Part shown: one piece after another, positions 48,474 through 59,700 of the stretch
How the letters are laid out: every line of letters starts with the position of its first letter
Numbering within the stretch: position 1 is the first letter of the stretch
From: Oscillibacter hominis
GTDB taxonomy: Bacteria; Bacillota; Clostridia; Oscillospirales; Oscillospiraceae
DNA length: 64,000 nt
Reading direction: 5' to 3'
Assembly: GCF_014334055.1 (NCBI RefSeq)
Contig: NZ_CP060490.1
Location: 1,674,001 to 1,738,000, forward strand
The notes under the pieces: model-generated
The model's database searches: none
Told to the model about the DNA's origin: nothing
Seen by the model: only the letters and a program-made list of their open reading frames with translations
Position numbers and translations under genes: made by a program

Positions 48474-49385
48474 CTATTTGACGCGGACAATGCACTCCAA
48501 AGTCTGCCCGCCCACAGTGGCCGTAACTGTAGTGGTGCCGCTGGAAACGGCCGTCACCACTCCTCCGGAGACCGTGGCAATCCCAGAGTTCTTGCTGGCC
48601 CAGGACACGGCGTCGCTGGTGCCGTTGACCTTCAGCGTGACCTTCTCCCCCACGCTGGTAGTAAAATCCGTGGAACTCAGGGAGAGGGACTGGGCAGGCG
48701 CGGTGGTGCCGCCGGAGGAAGGCGTCTTGCGCACACGGGCAACACAGGTGGCCGTGGAGGTTCCGTCGGTGACGGTGATGGTACAGTTTCCGGCCGAGAT
48801 GGCGGTAACAATGCCGCTGGCATTGACCGAGGCAATGCCGTCGTCATCGCTGCTCCAGGTATACTTTCCGGTGCCGCCTGTGGCGGTCAGTTTAACCGAC
48901 TCTCCGGCGTTGAAGCTGAAGTCCTCCGAAGAAAGGGTGATCGCCGTACCGGAGGGCATGGGGGTCTGTCCCCCTCCCCCCGCCGCGCTGCTGGAACCGC
49001 CGCCTTCCGGCATCGTCACAGTGCCGCTGGAACTGCCGGAGCTGCTGGAACCGGCTCCGCTGCCGTCCGGTTCCGGGATGTCCGGGGGCTGCGGCGTCAC
49101 GTCATCTACCTGTGAGCTCTCCGGTGTGGAGGAACTGCCAAAGCCCATCTTTTCCCGGATGGAATCCCCAAAGAAGAAATACACCAGCACACAGGCCACT
49201 AAGATCAAAATAATAATCAAAACCGGTCCCACTGGGCTTGGGTCCTTCTGCGCCATCCGGCGGCCGCCGCTGCGCCGCTTGATGTGGCGCCCTTCGGCGA
49301 TGGCCTCCTCCTCTTCGCAGAAAGGGCAGGTCCGGTAGGTATCGGAAAAAAGCTCTCCGCATTTGGGGCACTTCTGCATACTCAT
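48474..49385 (-). CDS. Zinc-ribbon, membrane-anchored protein with two Big_2 (Ig-like) domains
   Basis: 303 residues. An N-terminal cytoplasmic zinc ribbon (C6, C9, C20, C23; CPKCG and CPFC) and basic stretch precede one membrane helix (about 51-73). A Ser/Gly/Pro-rich extracellular linker (75-145) follows, then two bacterial Ig-like domains (about 146-220 and 226-303) with TVSGGVVTAVSSG-type strands. Big_2 domains usually bind carbohydrate or proteins at the surface. ATG 49385 follows GGAGG. It converges with the TetR genes. Function unknown. Confidence 0.85.
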   Translation of the reverse strand: MSMQKCPKCGELFSDTYRTCPFCEEEEAIAEGRHIKRRSGGRRMAQKDPSPVGPVLIIILILVACVLVYFFFGDSIREKMGFGSSSTPESSQVDDVTPQPPDIPEPDGSGAGSSSSGSSSGTVTMPEGGGSSSAAGGGGQTPMPSGTAITLSSEDFSFNAGESVKLTATGGTGKYTWSSDDDGIASVNASGIVTAISAGNCTITVTDGTSTATCVARVRKTPSSGGTTAPAQSLSLSSTDFTTSVGEKVTLKVNGTSDAVSWASKNSGIATVSGGVVTAVSSGTTTVTATVGGQTLECIVRVK

Positions 49386-49544
49386 GGGAATTTCCTCCTC
49401 TTTTCCCCGCGTTCATCACATTTACATAATATCTGCTTTTCTATGGCGCGTCAACCGGAATTTCTGCTTTTCCCGGTTTTTCTTGCTTTTGCTCAGCCTC
49501 TCATACCATAGACGAAATTAAAAGAAAGGAGTTCCCTCAAAGAC

Positions 49545-49655
49545 ATGTTTGTGCAACCGGCGCAACCGGCTCCGGGAACACTCCCCAACGGGTACAGGTA
49601 CACGCTTATACAGAAGGTTCCGAACATTCATTGCACGCACGTTCCCGCATTGTAA
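49545..49655 (+). CDS. Possible small protein
   Basis: A 36-codon frame (MFVQPAQPAP...VPAL) on the plus strand, with AAAGGAG about 13 bases upstream (wide spacing) and a hairpin immediately after the stop. It lies in a 270-base gap between two minus-strand genes that otherwise holds nothing clear. It is unlike any family I recognise and may be chance. Confidence 0.25.
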   Translation: MFVQPAQPAPGTLPNGYRYTLIQKVPNIHCTHVPAL

Positions 49656-49658
49656 AAA

Positions 49659-49684
49659 AGAGGGCCGCCCGGGGCGGCTCTCTT
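49659..49684 (-). terminator. Terminator of the ChrA/GNAT operon
   Basis: GC-rich stem (roughly 49659-49669 with 49673-49684). On the minus strand it is followed by TTTTTT, just after the GNAT stop codon. Confidence 0.8.
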
Positions 49685-49689
49685 CAGAT

Positions 49690-50169
49690 TTAGCGACGGC
49701 CATCACATGCACCGGAATGCAGTTCGCGTCTGAGGTACACCATATCGGTCAACTGTTTCCCGCCCTCAAAGATCGGGCGGTCGTAGTGATCGGTGAAGAA
49801 ATTCCTGACCAGATGGGATCGGGCAAAGCCGCAGGCTTCGTAAAAGGGAACGGTGAGCGGACTGTCCCCCGTGCCCACCTGAAGGATGGAAAATGCCCCT
49901 CCAAATTGCTGCGCCGTATACTCGATCAGCCGCCGTCCGTACCCTCTGCCCTGTAGGGGCGGCTCCACGGCAAGGTTCTTGATCTCCAGTATCCCGTCCC
50001 CCTCGTCCGTTACCACACAGACCGCTTTCACACCGTCCTCCTCCAGAACAAACATGCGGCCCCGATCCAGATACCGGTCTATCATGCTCTCCTGCTCATC
50101 GGCCAGCAGCAAAAGGGGGAGATACCGCTTCTTATCCTCTGTGATCTCCCGGATGGCGTCGTCCCTCAT
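49690..50169 (-). CDS. GNAT-family N-acetyltransferase
   Basis: 159 residues with the GNAT acetyl-CoA loop: LEIKNLAVEPPLQGRGYGRRLIEY (motif QGRGYG, about 76-81), then a FYEACGF segment toward the C-terminus. It acetylates an unknown amine or peptide. The ATG at 50169 overlaps the stop of the upstream chromate-type transporter gene (ATGA), so it is in the same operon. A terminator follows. Substrate not predictable. Confidence 0.9.
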   Translation of the reverse strand: MRDDAIREITEDKKRYLPLLLLADEQESMIDRYLDRGRMFVLEEDGVKAVCVVTDEGDGILEIKNLAVEPPLQGRGYGRRLIEYTAQQFGGAFSILQVGTGDSPLTVPFYEACGFARSHLVRNFFTDHYDRPIFEGGKQLTDMVYLRRELHSGACDGRR

Positions 50170-50744
50170 CCGCCAAACCCCAGGGCCACGCCGATCACCG
50201 CAGAGGCGGCGATGAACACAATGGGATGCAGCTTTTGCGTGGGCTTGACCCAATTGGTCAGCACCAAAAGCACGGCGGCCAATACGATTCCCGGCCAGTC
50301 AAAGGCGGCAGACAGATTGCCGGCCGTCAGCATCGCTGGGTGGATCAGCACCTCGGTCACCACTCCGATGCCGGCCGCGGCAATCAGGCCGCTGGAAGCA
50401 GGGCGCAGGCCGTAGAACGCCGACTCCACATAGCGGTTGTGCCGGAAGTTTTTCAGCACCATCGCCACGATCAGGATGACACCCACGCAGGGCGTGATCT
50501 CGCCCAGCGTGGCGATCAGCGCGCCTGGGATTCCAGCCACCGTAAATCCCACATAGGTGGCCATGTTGATCCCAATGGGCCCCGGTGTGGATTCAGAGAC
50601 TGCCAGCATATCCATCAGCTGGGCCTGGGTATACCAGCCGGTGGACTCCGCAATATCGCTGAGAAAGGGCAGCGTGGCCATGCCTCCGCCCACGGCAAAG
50701 AGCCCGGTTTTGAAAAATTCCCAAAAAAGCTGGAGGTAGATCAT
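50166..50744 (-). CDS. Chromate transporter (ChrA) family, half-length subunit 2
   Basis: 192 residues, about half a classical ChrA, with about five to six helices. ChrA motifs are FKTGLFAVGGGMATLPFL (about 11-28) and ESTPGPIGINMATYVGF (about 50-66). In the split ChrA group two half-proteins are encoded in tandem and act together; many may transport anions other than chromate. The start overlaps the stop of the first half (ATGA). The GNAT gene follows. Confidence 0.9.
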   Translation of the reverse strand: MIYLQLFWEFFKTGLFAVGGGMATLPFLSDIAESTGWYTQAQLMDMLAVSESTPGPIGINMATYVGFTVAGIPGALIATLGEITPCVGVILIVAMVLKNFRHNRYVESAFYGLRPASSGLIAAAGIGVVTEVLIHPAMLTAGNLSAAFDWPGIVLAAVLLVLTNWVKPTQKLHPIVFIAASAVIGVALGFGG

Positions 50745-51283
50745 GCCTTCCGCGCCTCCAATCCTTTCAGGACAATGCCGGCGGCAGCGGCCAGCACCAC
50801 AAAGAGCGCCGGCGACACATTTAGGCATACGCCGCCCACCAGCACCAGCAGAAAGATCACAAAGGTCCGCTTGTCCACCACCGACTTTTTCAGAAGCTTC
50901 AACGTGGCGTTGAAAATCAGCACGCACACGCAGACCCGAATGCCTGCAAACGCGCTCTGCACCCATTGCAGGTGGGAGAAGTTGGTGATCACACCCGCCA
51001 GGACGGAGATGATGACCAGCGAGGGGAACACCATCCCCAGGCTGGCCGCAATGCCTCCGACAACGCCCCGGCGCTTTTGCCCCACGAACGTGGCCGTATT
51101 GACCGCGATGATGCCCGGCGTACACTGGCCGATGGCGTAATAATCCACCAGCTCCTCCTCTGTGGCCCAATGCCGATTATCCACGACCTCACGCTGGAGA
51201 ATGGGCAGCATGGCCGCCCCGCCGCCAAAGGTCATCCCCCCCACCTTGGCAAAGGTGAGAAACAAGTCCCAAAGTTCCTTCAA
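50741..51283 (-). CDS. Chromate transporter (ChrA) family, half-length subunit 1
   Basis: 180 residues, a half-length ChrA with FAKVGGMTFGGGAAMLPIL (about 11-29) and GQCTPGIIAVNTATFVG (about 51-67). It is the counterpart of the next gene, which overlaps it by four bases. It starts at ATG 51283 behind GAGGTGA, 14 bases after birA, so the genes run birA, ChrA1, ChrA2, GNAT. The physiological anion is unknown. Confidence 0.9.
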   Translation of the reverse strand: MKELWDLFLTFAKVGGMTFGGGAAMLPILQREVVDNRHWATEEELVDYYAIGQCTPGIIAVNTATFVGQKRRGVVGGIAASLGMVFPSLVIISVLAGVITNFSHLQWVQSAFAGIRVCVCVLIFNATLKLLKKSVVDKRTFVIFLLVLVGGVCLNVSPALFVVLAAAAGIVLKGLEARKA

Positions 51284-51297
51284 TCAGTTCACCTCAA

Positions 51298-52302
51298 TTA
51301 TTCCACATATCCGTACATGCCGCGCACCGATACCTCACCGGAGCGCACCACCCGCATCGACCCGTCACCGCAGCGGACCACAAGGCCAAACTGCTCATCC
51401 ACATCCAGCGCAGCCACCTGCTCCCGGTTCCCGGCCGCGTCGATCAGCTGCACCGTCTTTCCCAGTGTCACGCAGTCCCGCCGGTAGGTCTTCAAGTACT
51501 CCTCCTGGCGGCCGCTGCGCAGCGCGTTATAGAGCTGGTCCAGCGATCGGATCATGGCGGCGGCCAGATGCGGCCGGGAGATTTCACGGCCCAGGGCAAT
51601 CTTCAGCGATGTGGCGATCTCTCTAACGCCGCTGTCAAAGTCATCAGCCTCCTGGCCCACGTTCACCCCCGCGCCGATGACCAGGTACTGCAGCTGCCCG
51701 CTCTCCCCTTCAAGGGACATCTCCGTCAGGATGCCGCAGAGCTTTTTCCCGCCCAGCACCAGGTCGTTGGTCCACTTGATCTGCGGCCTGACGCCGCAGG
51801 CGTCCTCTACCGCGTCGCAGATGGCCACAGCCGTCAATGCCGTGACCGAGATCAAGCTGGCCGGAGCCATATCCGGCCGCAGCAGCACGCTCAGGAAGAC
51901 GCCCTTTCCCGCCGGGGACTGGAAGCTGCGCCCCATGCGGCCCCGGCCGCCGGTCTGGCAGTCCGACACCACCACGGTGCCGTCCGCCGCGCCCTCCAGT
52001 GCAATGCGCTTTGCATAGGTATTGGTGGAGTCCACCTCCTGCAAGCAGAGCAGATGACGGCCAACCACCTGGGTGGTGCCAAGAAAGCTCCGGATCTCCG
52101 CCTCCGTTAAGGCGTCCGGCGTTTCAGTCAGCCGGTAGCCCAGGCCCGTCTTCGCCTCCACCGTATAGCCATCCCTGCGCAGGGCGTCCACCGCCTTCCA
52201 AATGGCGGTGCGGGTGATGCCCAACTGCTCGCTGATCCCCTCTCCGGAGACGTAGGCCCCCTGATGTTCTTTCAATAGCGCAAGCACCTGTTTTTTGCTC
52301 AT
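51298..52302 (-). CDS. birA: Biotin-protein ligase and biotin operon repressor (BirA)
   Basis: 334 residues. An N-terminal winged helix (about 1-60, ISEQLGITRTAIWKAVDAL) makes it the bifunctional type. The ligase domain shows DSTNTYAKR, the GRGRMGRSF biotin-binding loop (about 117-125) and KWTNDLV, followed by a C-terminal SH3-like domain. It attaches biotin to carboxylases and decarboxylases and can repress biotin genes. The ATG at 52302 with AAGGAGGGG is chosen; the frame opens slightly upstream at 52326. Confidence 0.95.
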   Translation of the reverse strand: MSKKQVLALLKEHQGAYVSGEGISEQLGITRTAIWKAVDALRRDGYTVEAKTGLGYRLTETPDALTEAEIRSFLGTTQVVGRHLLCLQEVDSTNTYAKRIALEGAADGTVVVSDCQTGGRGRMGRSFQSPAGKGVFLSVLLRPDMAPASLISVTALTAVAICDAVEDACGVRPQIKWTNDLVLGGKKLCGILTEMSLEGESGQLQYLVIGAGVNVGQEADDFDSGVREIATSLKIALGREISRPHLAAAMIRSLDQLYNALRSGRQEEYLKTYRRDCVTLGKTVQLIDAAGNREQVAALDVDEQFGLVVRCGDGSMRVVRSGEVSVRGMYGYVE

Positions 52303-52376
52303 ACTTCGCCCCTCCTTGCAGTTCACGCCTTAGTCTACCACGTTCCCCCCGGGTTGTAAACGCTTTCCAAAACCAA

Positions 52377-52415
52377 AATAGGGAGCCGTCCGAATGCTTC
52401 AGACGGCTCCCTATT
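52377..52415 (-). terminator. Terminator of the sortase gene
   Basis: 14-bp stem (52377-52390 with 52402-52415). The minus-strand side ends ATTTTGGTTTTGG. Confidence 0.8.
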
Positions 52416-52416
52416 C

Positions 52417-53595
52417 TTACTCTGCGGCCCCGCCGCCTGGACCCGGACTTGAGCCGTCGGGAGCAGGCGTCCCGTCCTGTTCTCCGACTTCCCCGCTCCC
52501 TTCTTCCGGCGGGCCGCCCGCCGCAGAGGAAGCCCCCTCCGGCAGGGGCCCATCCGTGGAGGCAGGAACATCCTGATTTGCACCGGGTTCCGGCTGATTT
52601 GCATCGGGCGCCGGGACAGCTTCCGGACTGCCAGACTCAGGCTCCTGCGCCGCGGCGCCCTCGATGTCGGGCTGCTCGGCGGCGTTCTGAGGCGTCTCCT
52701 CCTTGGGTCCTTCCCGCATGGCATGGACAATCCAGCGGTTGGCATGGCCGTTCCCCGTGCAGGTGGAGAGGGTCAGCACATAGTCATTGACCGTCGGCGT
52801 GATGCCGGTTTCAATGACGGAGGAGGCACAGACCGTATCCAAAAACTCCTGCTTTTTCTCGTCGCTGGAAAAGGACAGCCGATAGCTCTCGCCGCTGGCG
52901 CTGCCTTCGTAAGCGGAGAAAATCCGGTATGTAAAAGTCCCCTCATCCGTGGTCACGTAGACCTTGGAATGGTTTTGCCAATAGTTTTGCTTCTTGTAGT
53001 GCTTCAGCCCCGCGAACATGGAACCGTTGTTCATCCTGTGGCCGTAGATGATGGTGTTGAAATCCGTCAATTCAGCGCTGCAGCGGCTGTCCAGGAAAAT
53101 GGCGCCCACCACGCTGAGCGTTTTTTTGTAGGTGTGATTCAGGTAGTAATCGTTGTCCGATCCCTGGAGCAGCGGATAGGAGATGACGGTGCCGGGAATC
53201 ACAATCCAGCCCCGCACATCGCTGTTGATCTCCTGAAGCGCGGAAAAATCCATGTTTTTCAAAAGGTCCGCATAGGGGTCCACATAGACGGCCTGGGGCT
53301 TCTCCGATGCCGGGCCCTCCGGGCCGGAGGGCTGGGCCGGCAGGACCTCCTCCTGCTCCAGCAGGGAGAAGTCCGGCAGCTCCACAATCTCGGCCGCCTC
53401 GTTGTAGAGCTCCTCCCCCTCCTGATAGGCAGTCAACTGACGGAGGATCATGGCTCCGCTGCCCACAAAGACGAGGCTGAGCAGGACGATCAGCACAACC
53501 CGTATGTTCCGATTCAAGCGCTTCCCCTCTTTCCGTACGACCGCAGGCGCTATTCCTGCGGAAAACCGTTCTGCATTGCGCAGTTGCGATTTCAT
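52417..53595 (-). CDS. Class B sortase with long acidic/proline-rich tail
   Basis: 392 residues. One membrane anchor (about 32-50), a stalk, then the sortase B domain with the catalytic His186 (YGHRM), Cys279 (LSTCTG) and the Arg in NRWIV (about 288). The last about 90 residues are low-complexity Pro/Glu/Gly, not usual for sortase B (typically about 240-250 residues). The substrate is likely the neighbouring giant adhesin. ATG 53595 has a weak site; a TTG at 53517 behind GAGGGGAAG is an alternative start. The gene lies downstream of the adhesin, on the same strand. Confidence 0.88.
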   Translation of the reverse strand: MKSQLRNAERFSAGIAPAVVRKEGKRLNRNIRVVLIVLLSLVFVGSGAMILRQLTAYQEGEELYNEAAEIVELPDFSLLEQEEVLPAQPSGPEGPASEKPQAVYVDPYADLLKNMDFSALQEINSDVRGWIVIPGTVISYPLLQGSDNDYYLNHTYKKTLSVVGAIFLDSRCSAELTDFNTIIYGHRMNNGSMFAGLKHYKKQNYWQNHSKVYVTTDEGTFTYRIFSAYEGSASGESYRLSFSSDEKKQEFLDTVCASSVIETGITPTVNDYVLTLSTCTGNGHANRWIVHAMREGPKEETPQNAAEQPDIEGAAAQEPESGSPEAVPAPDANQPEPGANQDVPASTDGPLPEGASSAAGGPPEEGSGEVGEQDGTPAPDGSSPGPGGGAAE

Positions 53596-53662
53596 TCCGT
53601 CTTGTTTATTTTATCTGCTCCCCTTTGGTTTGTAAAGCCGCAATTTCCCGCTGCCTTTGAAA

Positions 53663-53694
53663 AAAGGGGCCTGGACTTGCGTCCAGGCCCCTTT
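53663..53694 (-). terminator. Terminator of the adhesin gene
   Basis: 14-bp stem (53663-53676 with 53681-53694) and a TTTT run on the minus-strand side, 30 bases past the adhesin stop. Confidence 0.85.
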
Positions 53695-53723
53695 CGCTAT
53701 TGTTTGCTTCGGACAGAGGGCTC

Positions 53724-56700
53724 TTACTGCTCCTCTTCCTTCTTGCGCTTGCCAAAGATGCTCAGCGCCGCGATGCCGCAGGCGGAGATGGAGGCCAGTG
53801 CCACCCAGATACCGGAGACGTCGCCAGTCTTGGGCGCCGGGCCGGTGGGAGTGGGCTCATCCTCGATCTCAGTGGGCTCGTCGCCGGGCTCATCGGGAAT
53901 CACAGGCTTGTCGCCGCCGGGAGTGGGCTCGTCGGGGATCTCAACAGGGGGCTCCTCGGGATCCTTGGGAGGATCCTCAGGATCGTAGGGATCGGAAGGC
54001 ACGTGATAGCGGTTGTTCACCGTCAGGACCAGTGCGTCTTCCGCCAGCTCCAGATCCGGATTCCACCCTTCGGGCAGAGCCGTGGAGGCAGTGGAGGTGC
54101 CGGTGGTAACCGTCCAGTAGCCCCAGCTGCTGCCGGTCATGGTGTGGTCGCCCAGCTTGATCTCCTTCACGCTATAGGTGATGGCCTTGCCTTCGCTGTT
54201 GCGGTAAATGGTGTAGCCGGTCTCGGTCTCGGCGTCGTAGTTGGACTCAAAGAGGCCGAACCACTTGCCCTTGACCCCTTCCACCGCGTTGTCGCCGGTC
54301 AGCTCAACCACCAGTCCGGTGGGTTCGCCGTTGGCATACAGCTCCAGGGTGACACTCTTGATGTTCCGGCTTGCGTAATCGCCGCTCCAGCTCTTGACCA
54401 CGGGGATCGCCAGGGTCTCAGGCTCATAGCTGTTGGTGATGGTGATCTTGCCGTTCACCACAGTGCCGTCGGTCTTGGCCGCGTCGCCCTCGCCGCTCAG
54501 ATAGGCGATGGTGTACTCAAAGCCCTCCGCAGAAGCTGCGGTGTAGGTCTCGCCTCTGGTGTAGCCCAGCTCTGTCACAGTGTAAGGAGCGGTGTAACCG
54601 TTGGCGTCGAACGTGTGGCTGGCGGTGTACTTGCCCTCGGCGTCCTTGGTGACGATCAGTTCCTTCACCACATTGTTCCCGTTCTTATCGGTGATGCTGA
54701 CGGTAATGCTGTCGGGACGGTTGCCGTCGCGGTTCTCGCCGTCGTTCCAGACCTTGTCGATGGAGAGGGTGGTGGGGCTGGGGACGTAGGTGTACTGGTT
54801 GTCGCAGATCACTTCGATCTGGGCATCCTTCTCCAGCTTCACTTCCACATAGCCGGCTGCATTGGCCGTGGCAGCCTTACCGTTCACGGTGTAGGTGGTC
54901 TCCAGGCTGTAATGCGCCTTGCCTGCATTGAATTCCTTCACGTAGTAGGTACCGGTGGGCAGATTTGTAAAGTCCGCGGTGGGCTTCTGGTTCTCAGCAC
55001 CGACCGTCAGGCTGGCGGCGGTACCCTCCAGGGTGTACCCGGTCTCTGCGTCATAGGAGTAAACGCCGATGCTGTAGGTGCCGTTATGGTTGGAGGTCTT
55101 GCCCACGGTGATCTTGCCGTTGTCGCGCAGGTAGACATTCTTCAGGGCAATTGCCTTGTTTGCATCCACCGTGGTGCTGCCGCTTCTGACCGTGTCAGCC
55201 TGCAGGGTGTAGTTGGCGACCTCCTCGCCGGACTCCGCCGCATAGTAGGTGTTGGCGGTGGGCAGGCCCGTGATCTGCCAGCTGTAAGCGGTGGTCTTGC
55301 CGTCGCCGCTGCTGGGCTTCATGGTCTGCTGGCCGTTCACAGTTCTGCCGTCCACACTAAGCAGGGCCACGGTCTCGGCGCTGTCGCCGGTGCCGTTTTT
55401 CACTGTGATCAGGAAGTCGCCGCCCAGGGCGTCGATTCCCTCAAAGGACTTGGTGACGAAAATGGAACCCAGTTCTTTGGTGTTGGTTACGGTGGTTCCG
55501 CTGTAGCCGACGGTGAAGTTCACACCGTTCAGCGTGATGCGCTTGCCTGCCGCCACTGCATTGCCGGAAGCATCCAGCTCCTGGACGGAGTAGGCCAGGC
55601 GGTTGCCCTGCTCATCGGTGGCATACAGGTCGGAATAGGTCACGCTGTAGCCCTTGTCGGTATTCAGGGTGATGATGCCGTTTTCGTCACCCACGGCCAC
55701 GTTCAGCGCGTTGGCCTTGACCTGGGTCTGGCCGGCGTAGAGTTTCAGGCTGACCTCAGCCTTCTCAGCGTCAGACGTGCCGCTCCAGGCCTTGGTAACC
55801 GTCACGCTCCGCAGCTCACGGTTGGTGATGCTGTTGTCCGCATAGCTCACCAGGTACTTGACGCCGTCGATGGTGACGGTGTCTCCGCTTGTCAGCTTGG
55901 TGTAGGTGCCGTTGCCGTTGTCCACGACCTCGTAGGCCGCGTAGGTGATGGCCTTGCCGCCGTCGGTGTACTCATCCAGGTTGGACCAGGTGGCGTTGCT
56001 GGTGATGGTCTTCACCGCATCGGAACGGGTGGAAAGGGTCTCCACGCCGTCCACGGTCTCAAAGAGGCCCACGGTGGCGGTCTTTGCCTGGCCGATCCAG
56101 CTCTTGGTGACGGAGAGGTCCTCTCTCTGGGTCATATCCAGATCGTAGTACAGCTTGATGACATTCTGGGCCGGATTGCCGGTGACCATTGCATAGGTCA
56201 GCGTCTTGGAGCCGGTCTTGGCCGCATTCAGGCTGTAGCCCTCAGGCACCAGGCCCATGCCATCCTTGCCCAGCTCGTAGGCGGAGGAAGAGATGGTATC
56301 GAAATAGGTGATGACCAAATCGGTCTTGTTGGGGTATTCGCTCTTCTGGGTATAGGCATTGCTGTTGACGCCGGTCTCAAAGTAGTACTCCACACTGTAG
56401 GTATCCTTCAGCATGTTGTTGACCACATCGGTATTGCTGACGGTCTTGCCGTCCACGGTGATGGTCCAGGTGGTCTCAGGATACCAGACGTTGCCGGACC
56501 AGTGGGAGGTGTCATTGGATGCAACGACGATTTTATAGACCGTTTCCGCACCGATCACATATCCGGTGGGCGCCGCAGTCTCCTTCAGGTAATAGGTGCC
56601 CGCGCCCAGGTCGGTGGTCTGGCCCTTGCCGGCCGTAATGGTCAGCTTGCCGTCCGTGCCGATGGAAAGCTCCTTGATGAAGGACTCCTTGGCGCAGCTG

Positions 56701-59700
56701 GCGTCACTGAACAGACCGAACACCGCGTTGGTGGTGATCTGATTGTTGTTGCTGCTGCTAACAATCTCGCCGCCGTCGCCCTTCTTGGTGAAGGTGACCT
56801 GGTCGCCGATGGTCTGATGCTCCGCGGTGATCTTTTCGTAGTAGTAGGTCACGGTCACATCTGCGCTGTTGAAGTTTCCTCTGTCGGGGAAGGTGATGCT
56901 TCCGTCCTTCACTTCCACGGTCTGGACCTCGCCGGTTCCGTTGCGCAGGGTGACCTTCACGATCTCATAGCCCGCGGGAGCGCTCTTGCGTTCGGTGGTA
57001 AAGGCCTGGGTCGCGGTGTACTTGCCGGGATCCACATACTTTTCGACATCAGTGGTCTCGCCGGTCTGCTGAACAGGATCGGTGGTAGAGGGATAAACCT
57101 CGCTGGTGACCTCGCCGTTGATGGTCTGGGGAGTGAGATACTGGTAATTGGTGGTCAGCTTATAGAGGGTACGGACATACTCCAGATGGATCACGTACAC
57201 CTGGTTGATCTGATCCACAGTGACGGACACATCACCGGTGAACTCCAGCGGAGTGTCCTCCCCATCCTTCACGTCGATGAAGGCGCGGGTGTTGTCAGAG
57301 ACATACTCGAAGGGAATGCCCTTCAGCGCTGCATAGTCCGCAGGATCGACACTCAGCGTGCCGGGGCCCGCAAACTCCTGCACCGTGCCGGCGGAGCTGT
57401 AGGAGAAGATGGTAGTGCCGGACTGGACGGTGGTGTAGCTGGTGTCCACGCGGTACCAGTACTTCTGAGGCTGATTGTAGGTATTGCTGATGCTGTTGTT
57501 CTCGCCATAGGTGACGTCATAGGTGTCGTTTCCGAAGACGATGGAGCCGTTGTTCTCCACCTTGCGCAGGACCTGCTGGCCCTCAACGGTCTCGTAGTAG
57601 ACCTCGCTGACGCTGTAGGAGTACTCGTGGCCGTCGCCGTCCACAGCATACTTGTTCAGATTACCGAAGGAGAAGCTCCACAGCGCATCGGTGTCGCCGT
57701 CGCCCTTGGTCACATACAGGGGGTTGGTGACGCCCTCGGCCAGCTCACTCTCGGGAACCAGCTGGTTGTTGTCGCGGTACAGGGCCACATAGATGCCCTC
57801 AACCGTGCCGGGAACGTAGTAGTCGCCTTCAACGGTGCGGTCCCAGGCCTTGGTGCCGGCAACGGAAACCGTGGCCTGCTCAATGGTGTTGACGAAGGCG
57901 TTGGGGACAACCTTGCCCTCCACCTCCAGGGCCTTCTTGGTATACCCTTCGGGCGCGGTGGGCTCATCAAAGGTGTAGAAGATCTCGCTGCGGTTGTCGT
58001 TGTACTTGGGCAGGCCGGAAATGGTGTAGCTCCACTCGTTGGTGCCGGCACCCACAGCCAGGTAGATGTTGTCGCTGTCATCCGCATTGGCCTTTTCCTC
58101 ATCCTGCGTCAGGACGATGGTGGTGGGCAGGGCCGCCCCGTCGACGGTGGTCACGGGAGCGCCGCTTGCCAGCCTGGCGTTCAGAGAGAAGGTCACGTCG
58201 GGATGTTCGTTGGTGGGATCCACCCAGAGCTTGGTGACAGTCGCATCCTTCACGCCCTGGGTCAGGGTGTTGGTGATGAGGGCGGAATTGCTGTTTTCAT
58301 GGTTGACGGTCGAGCTCTGGTAGCCCTCCACACTGGCCTCTTCGATGGAATACACATAGGCCGTGACGGAGGAAGCTCCGATGTTGTAGAGGGGCAGTCC
58401 GTTGAAGTAGACGGTCCAGCTGTTGTTGGTGGTGTTCACATTGGCGCTCACCTGATCGGCGGCCAGCTTGCTGCCGTCGGCCAAAGTGACAGTGCCGTTG
58501 CCCGCCACGGTGACGGTGCCATACACGCTGGTGCCCTGCTTCAGTTTCAGGGTGATGGCCGGACGATCCGCGTTGGCGGCGCTGCCGTCCACCCAGTTCT
58601 TGGTGACGGTGAAGGCGCCGGTAGTGCTCTGGGCCAGCTTGTTGGTCACTTTGAACTCAAAGTTGGCGGAGCTGTCCAGATCGTCGGAGATCACGGGAGT
58701 CTCATAGCCCATGATGGCCTTCTCAGTCACTCTGTAGCTGTACAGCCGGCCGCTTGCATCGTACTTTTCCAGGCCGGACCAGGGCGTAAAGGTCTTATCC
58801 ACATTGGTGGACACCGTCTTGCCGGTCATGGCCTCCCAGTTGACGTTGTCGGTGCTGCGCTCCAGCTGGAGTTCAGCCTGGGCTTTGCGGCTGCTGTCGC
58901 TGCCTGCCAGCAGGTCGATCCACTCCTTGCTGACCTGGACGGAGACGCTGCCGGTGATGGTGTTGACAAAGTTGTAAATCACATTGCCGTCCGCGCCGGT
59001 TTCGGTGGTGACGCTGCTGGTGTAAGCATCGCCATTGGCGTTGGTGACGGAGGACTCCACCACGGTGTAGCGATAGGGAACCGCAATGGACTCGCCGGTT
59101 TCCTCATCCTGCTCAAAATAGTACTTGGGCAGGTTGGTGAAGGTGTACGTATTGGTCACGTTCTCCGCGGGGTTAGTGCATCCGGCGTCCGCGGGATAGA
59201 CATAGGCTGTCTTTTCGCTGCCGTCCTCCTTTTCCTGATAGAGGGTAAAGGTGGCGCCGGGAGCGGTGTAGCCGGAGGGGTGGTTCCAGGTCTTGTTCAC
59301 GGTGACGGAGGTGGTCTCCCCGCTGCCATCAGGGGTATTGGTGATGGCCACGGAGGCCGCGCCGTTCACAAACACCGCGGAGGTCTCGTCATTGTCGCCA
59401 TAGGAGATGACGGGGACGTAGTTTTCAGGTCCGCTGACCTCGGAAACCGTGTAGGTAATCTTGTTGCCGGTGGCGTCGAACAGAGGCACATTCTCCCAGG
59501 AGGCGGTCCAGTCGTTGCCCTCGTTCAGGGTCTTGTCTTCATACACGGTGCCGTCGTTCAGCCGCACCACAACCGAGCCGGTGTGGCCGCCGGTAATGCC
59601 GTCTTCCCAGTACTTGGTGACGGTGATGGAACCGGTTTCCTGACGGGTGTTGGTGAGGGTCAGGCCCTCGGCGGAGGAGGTGTAGCCGTCAAAATTGCCC

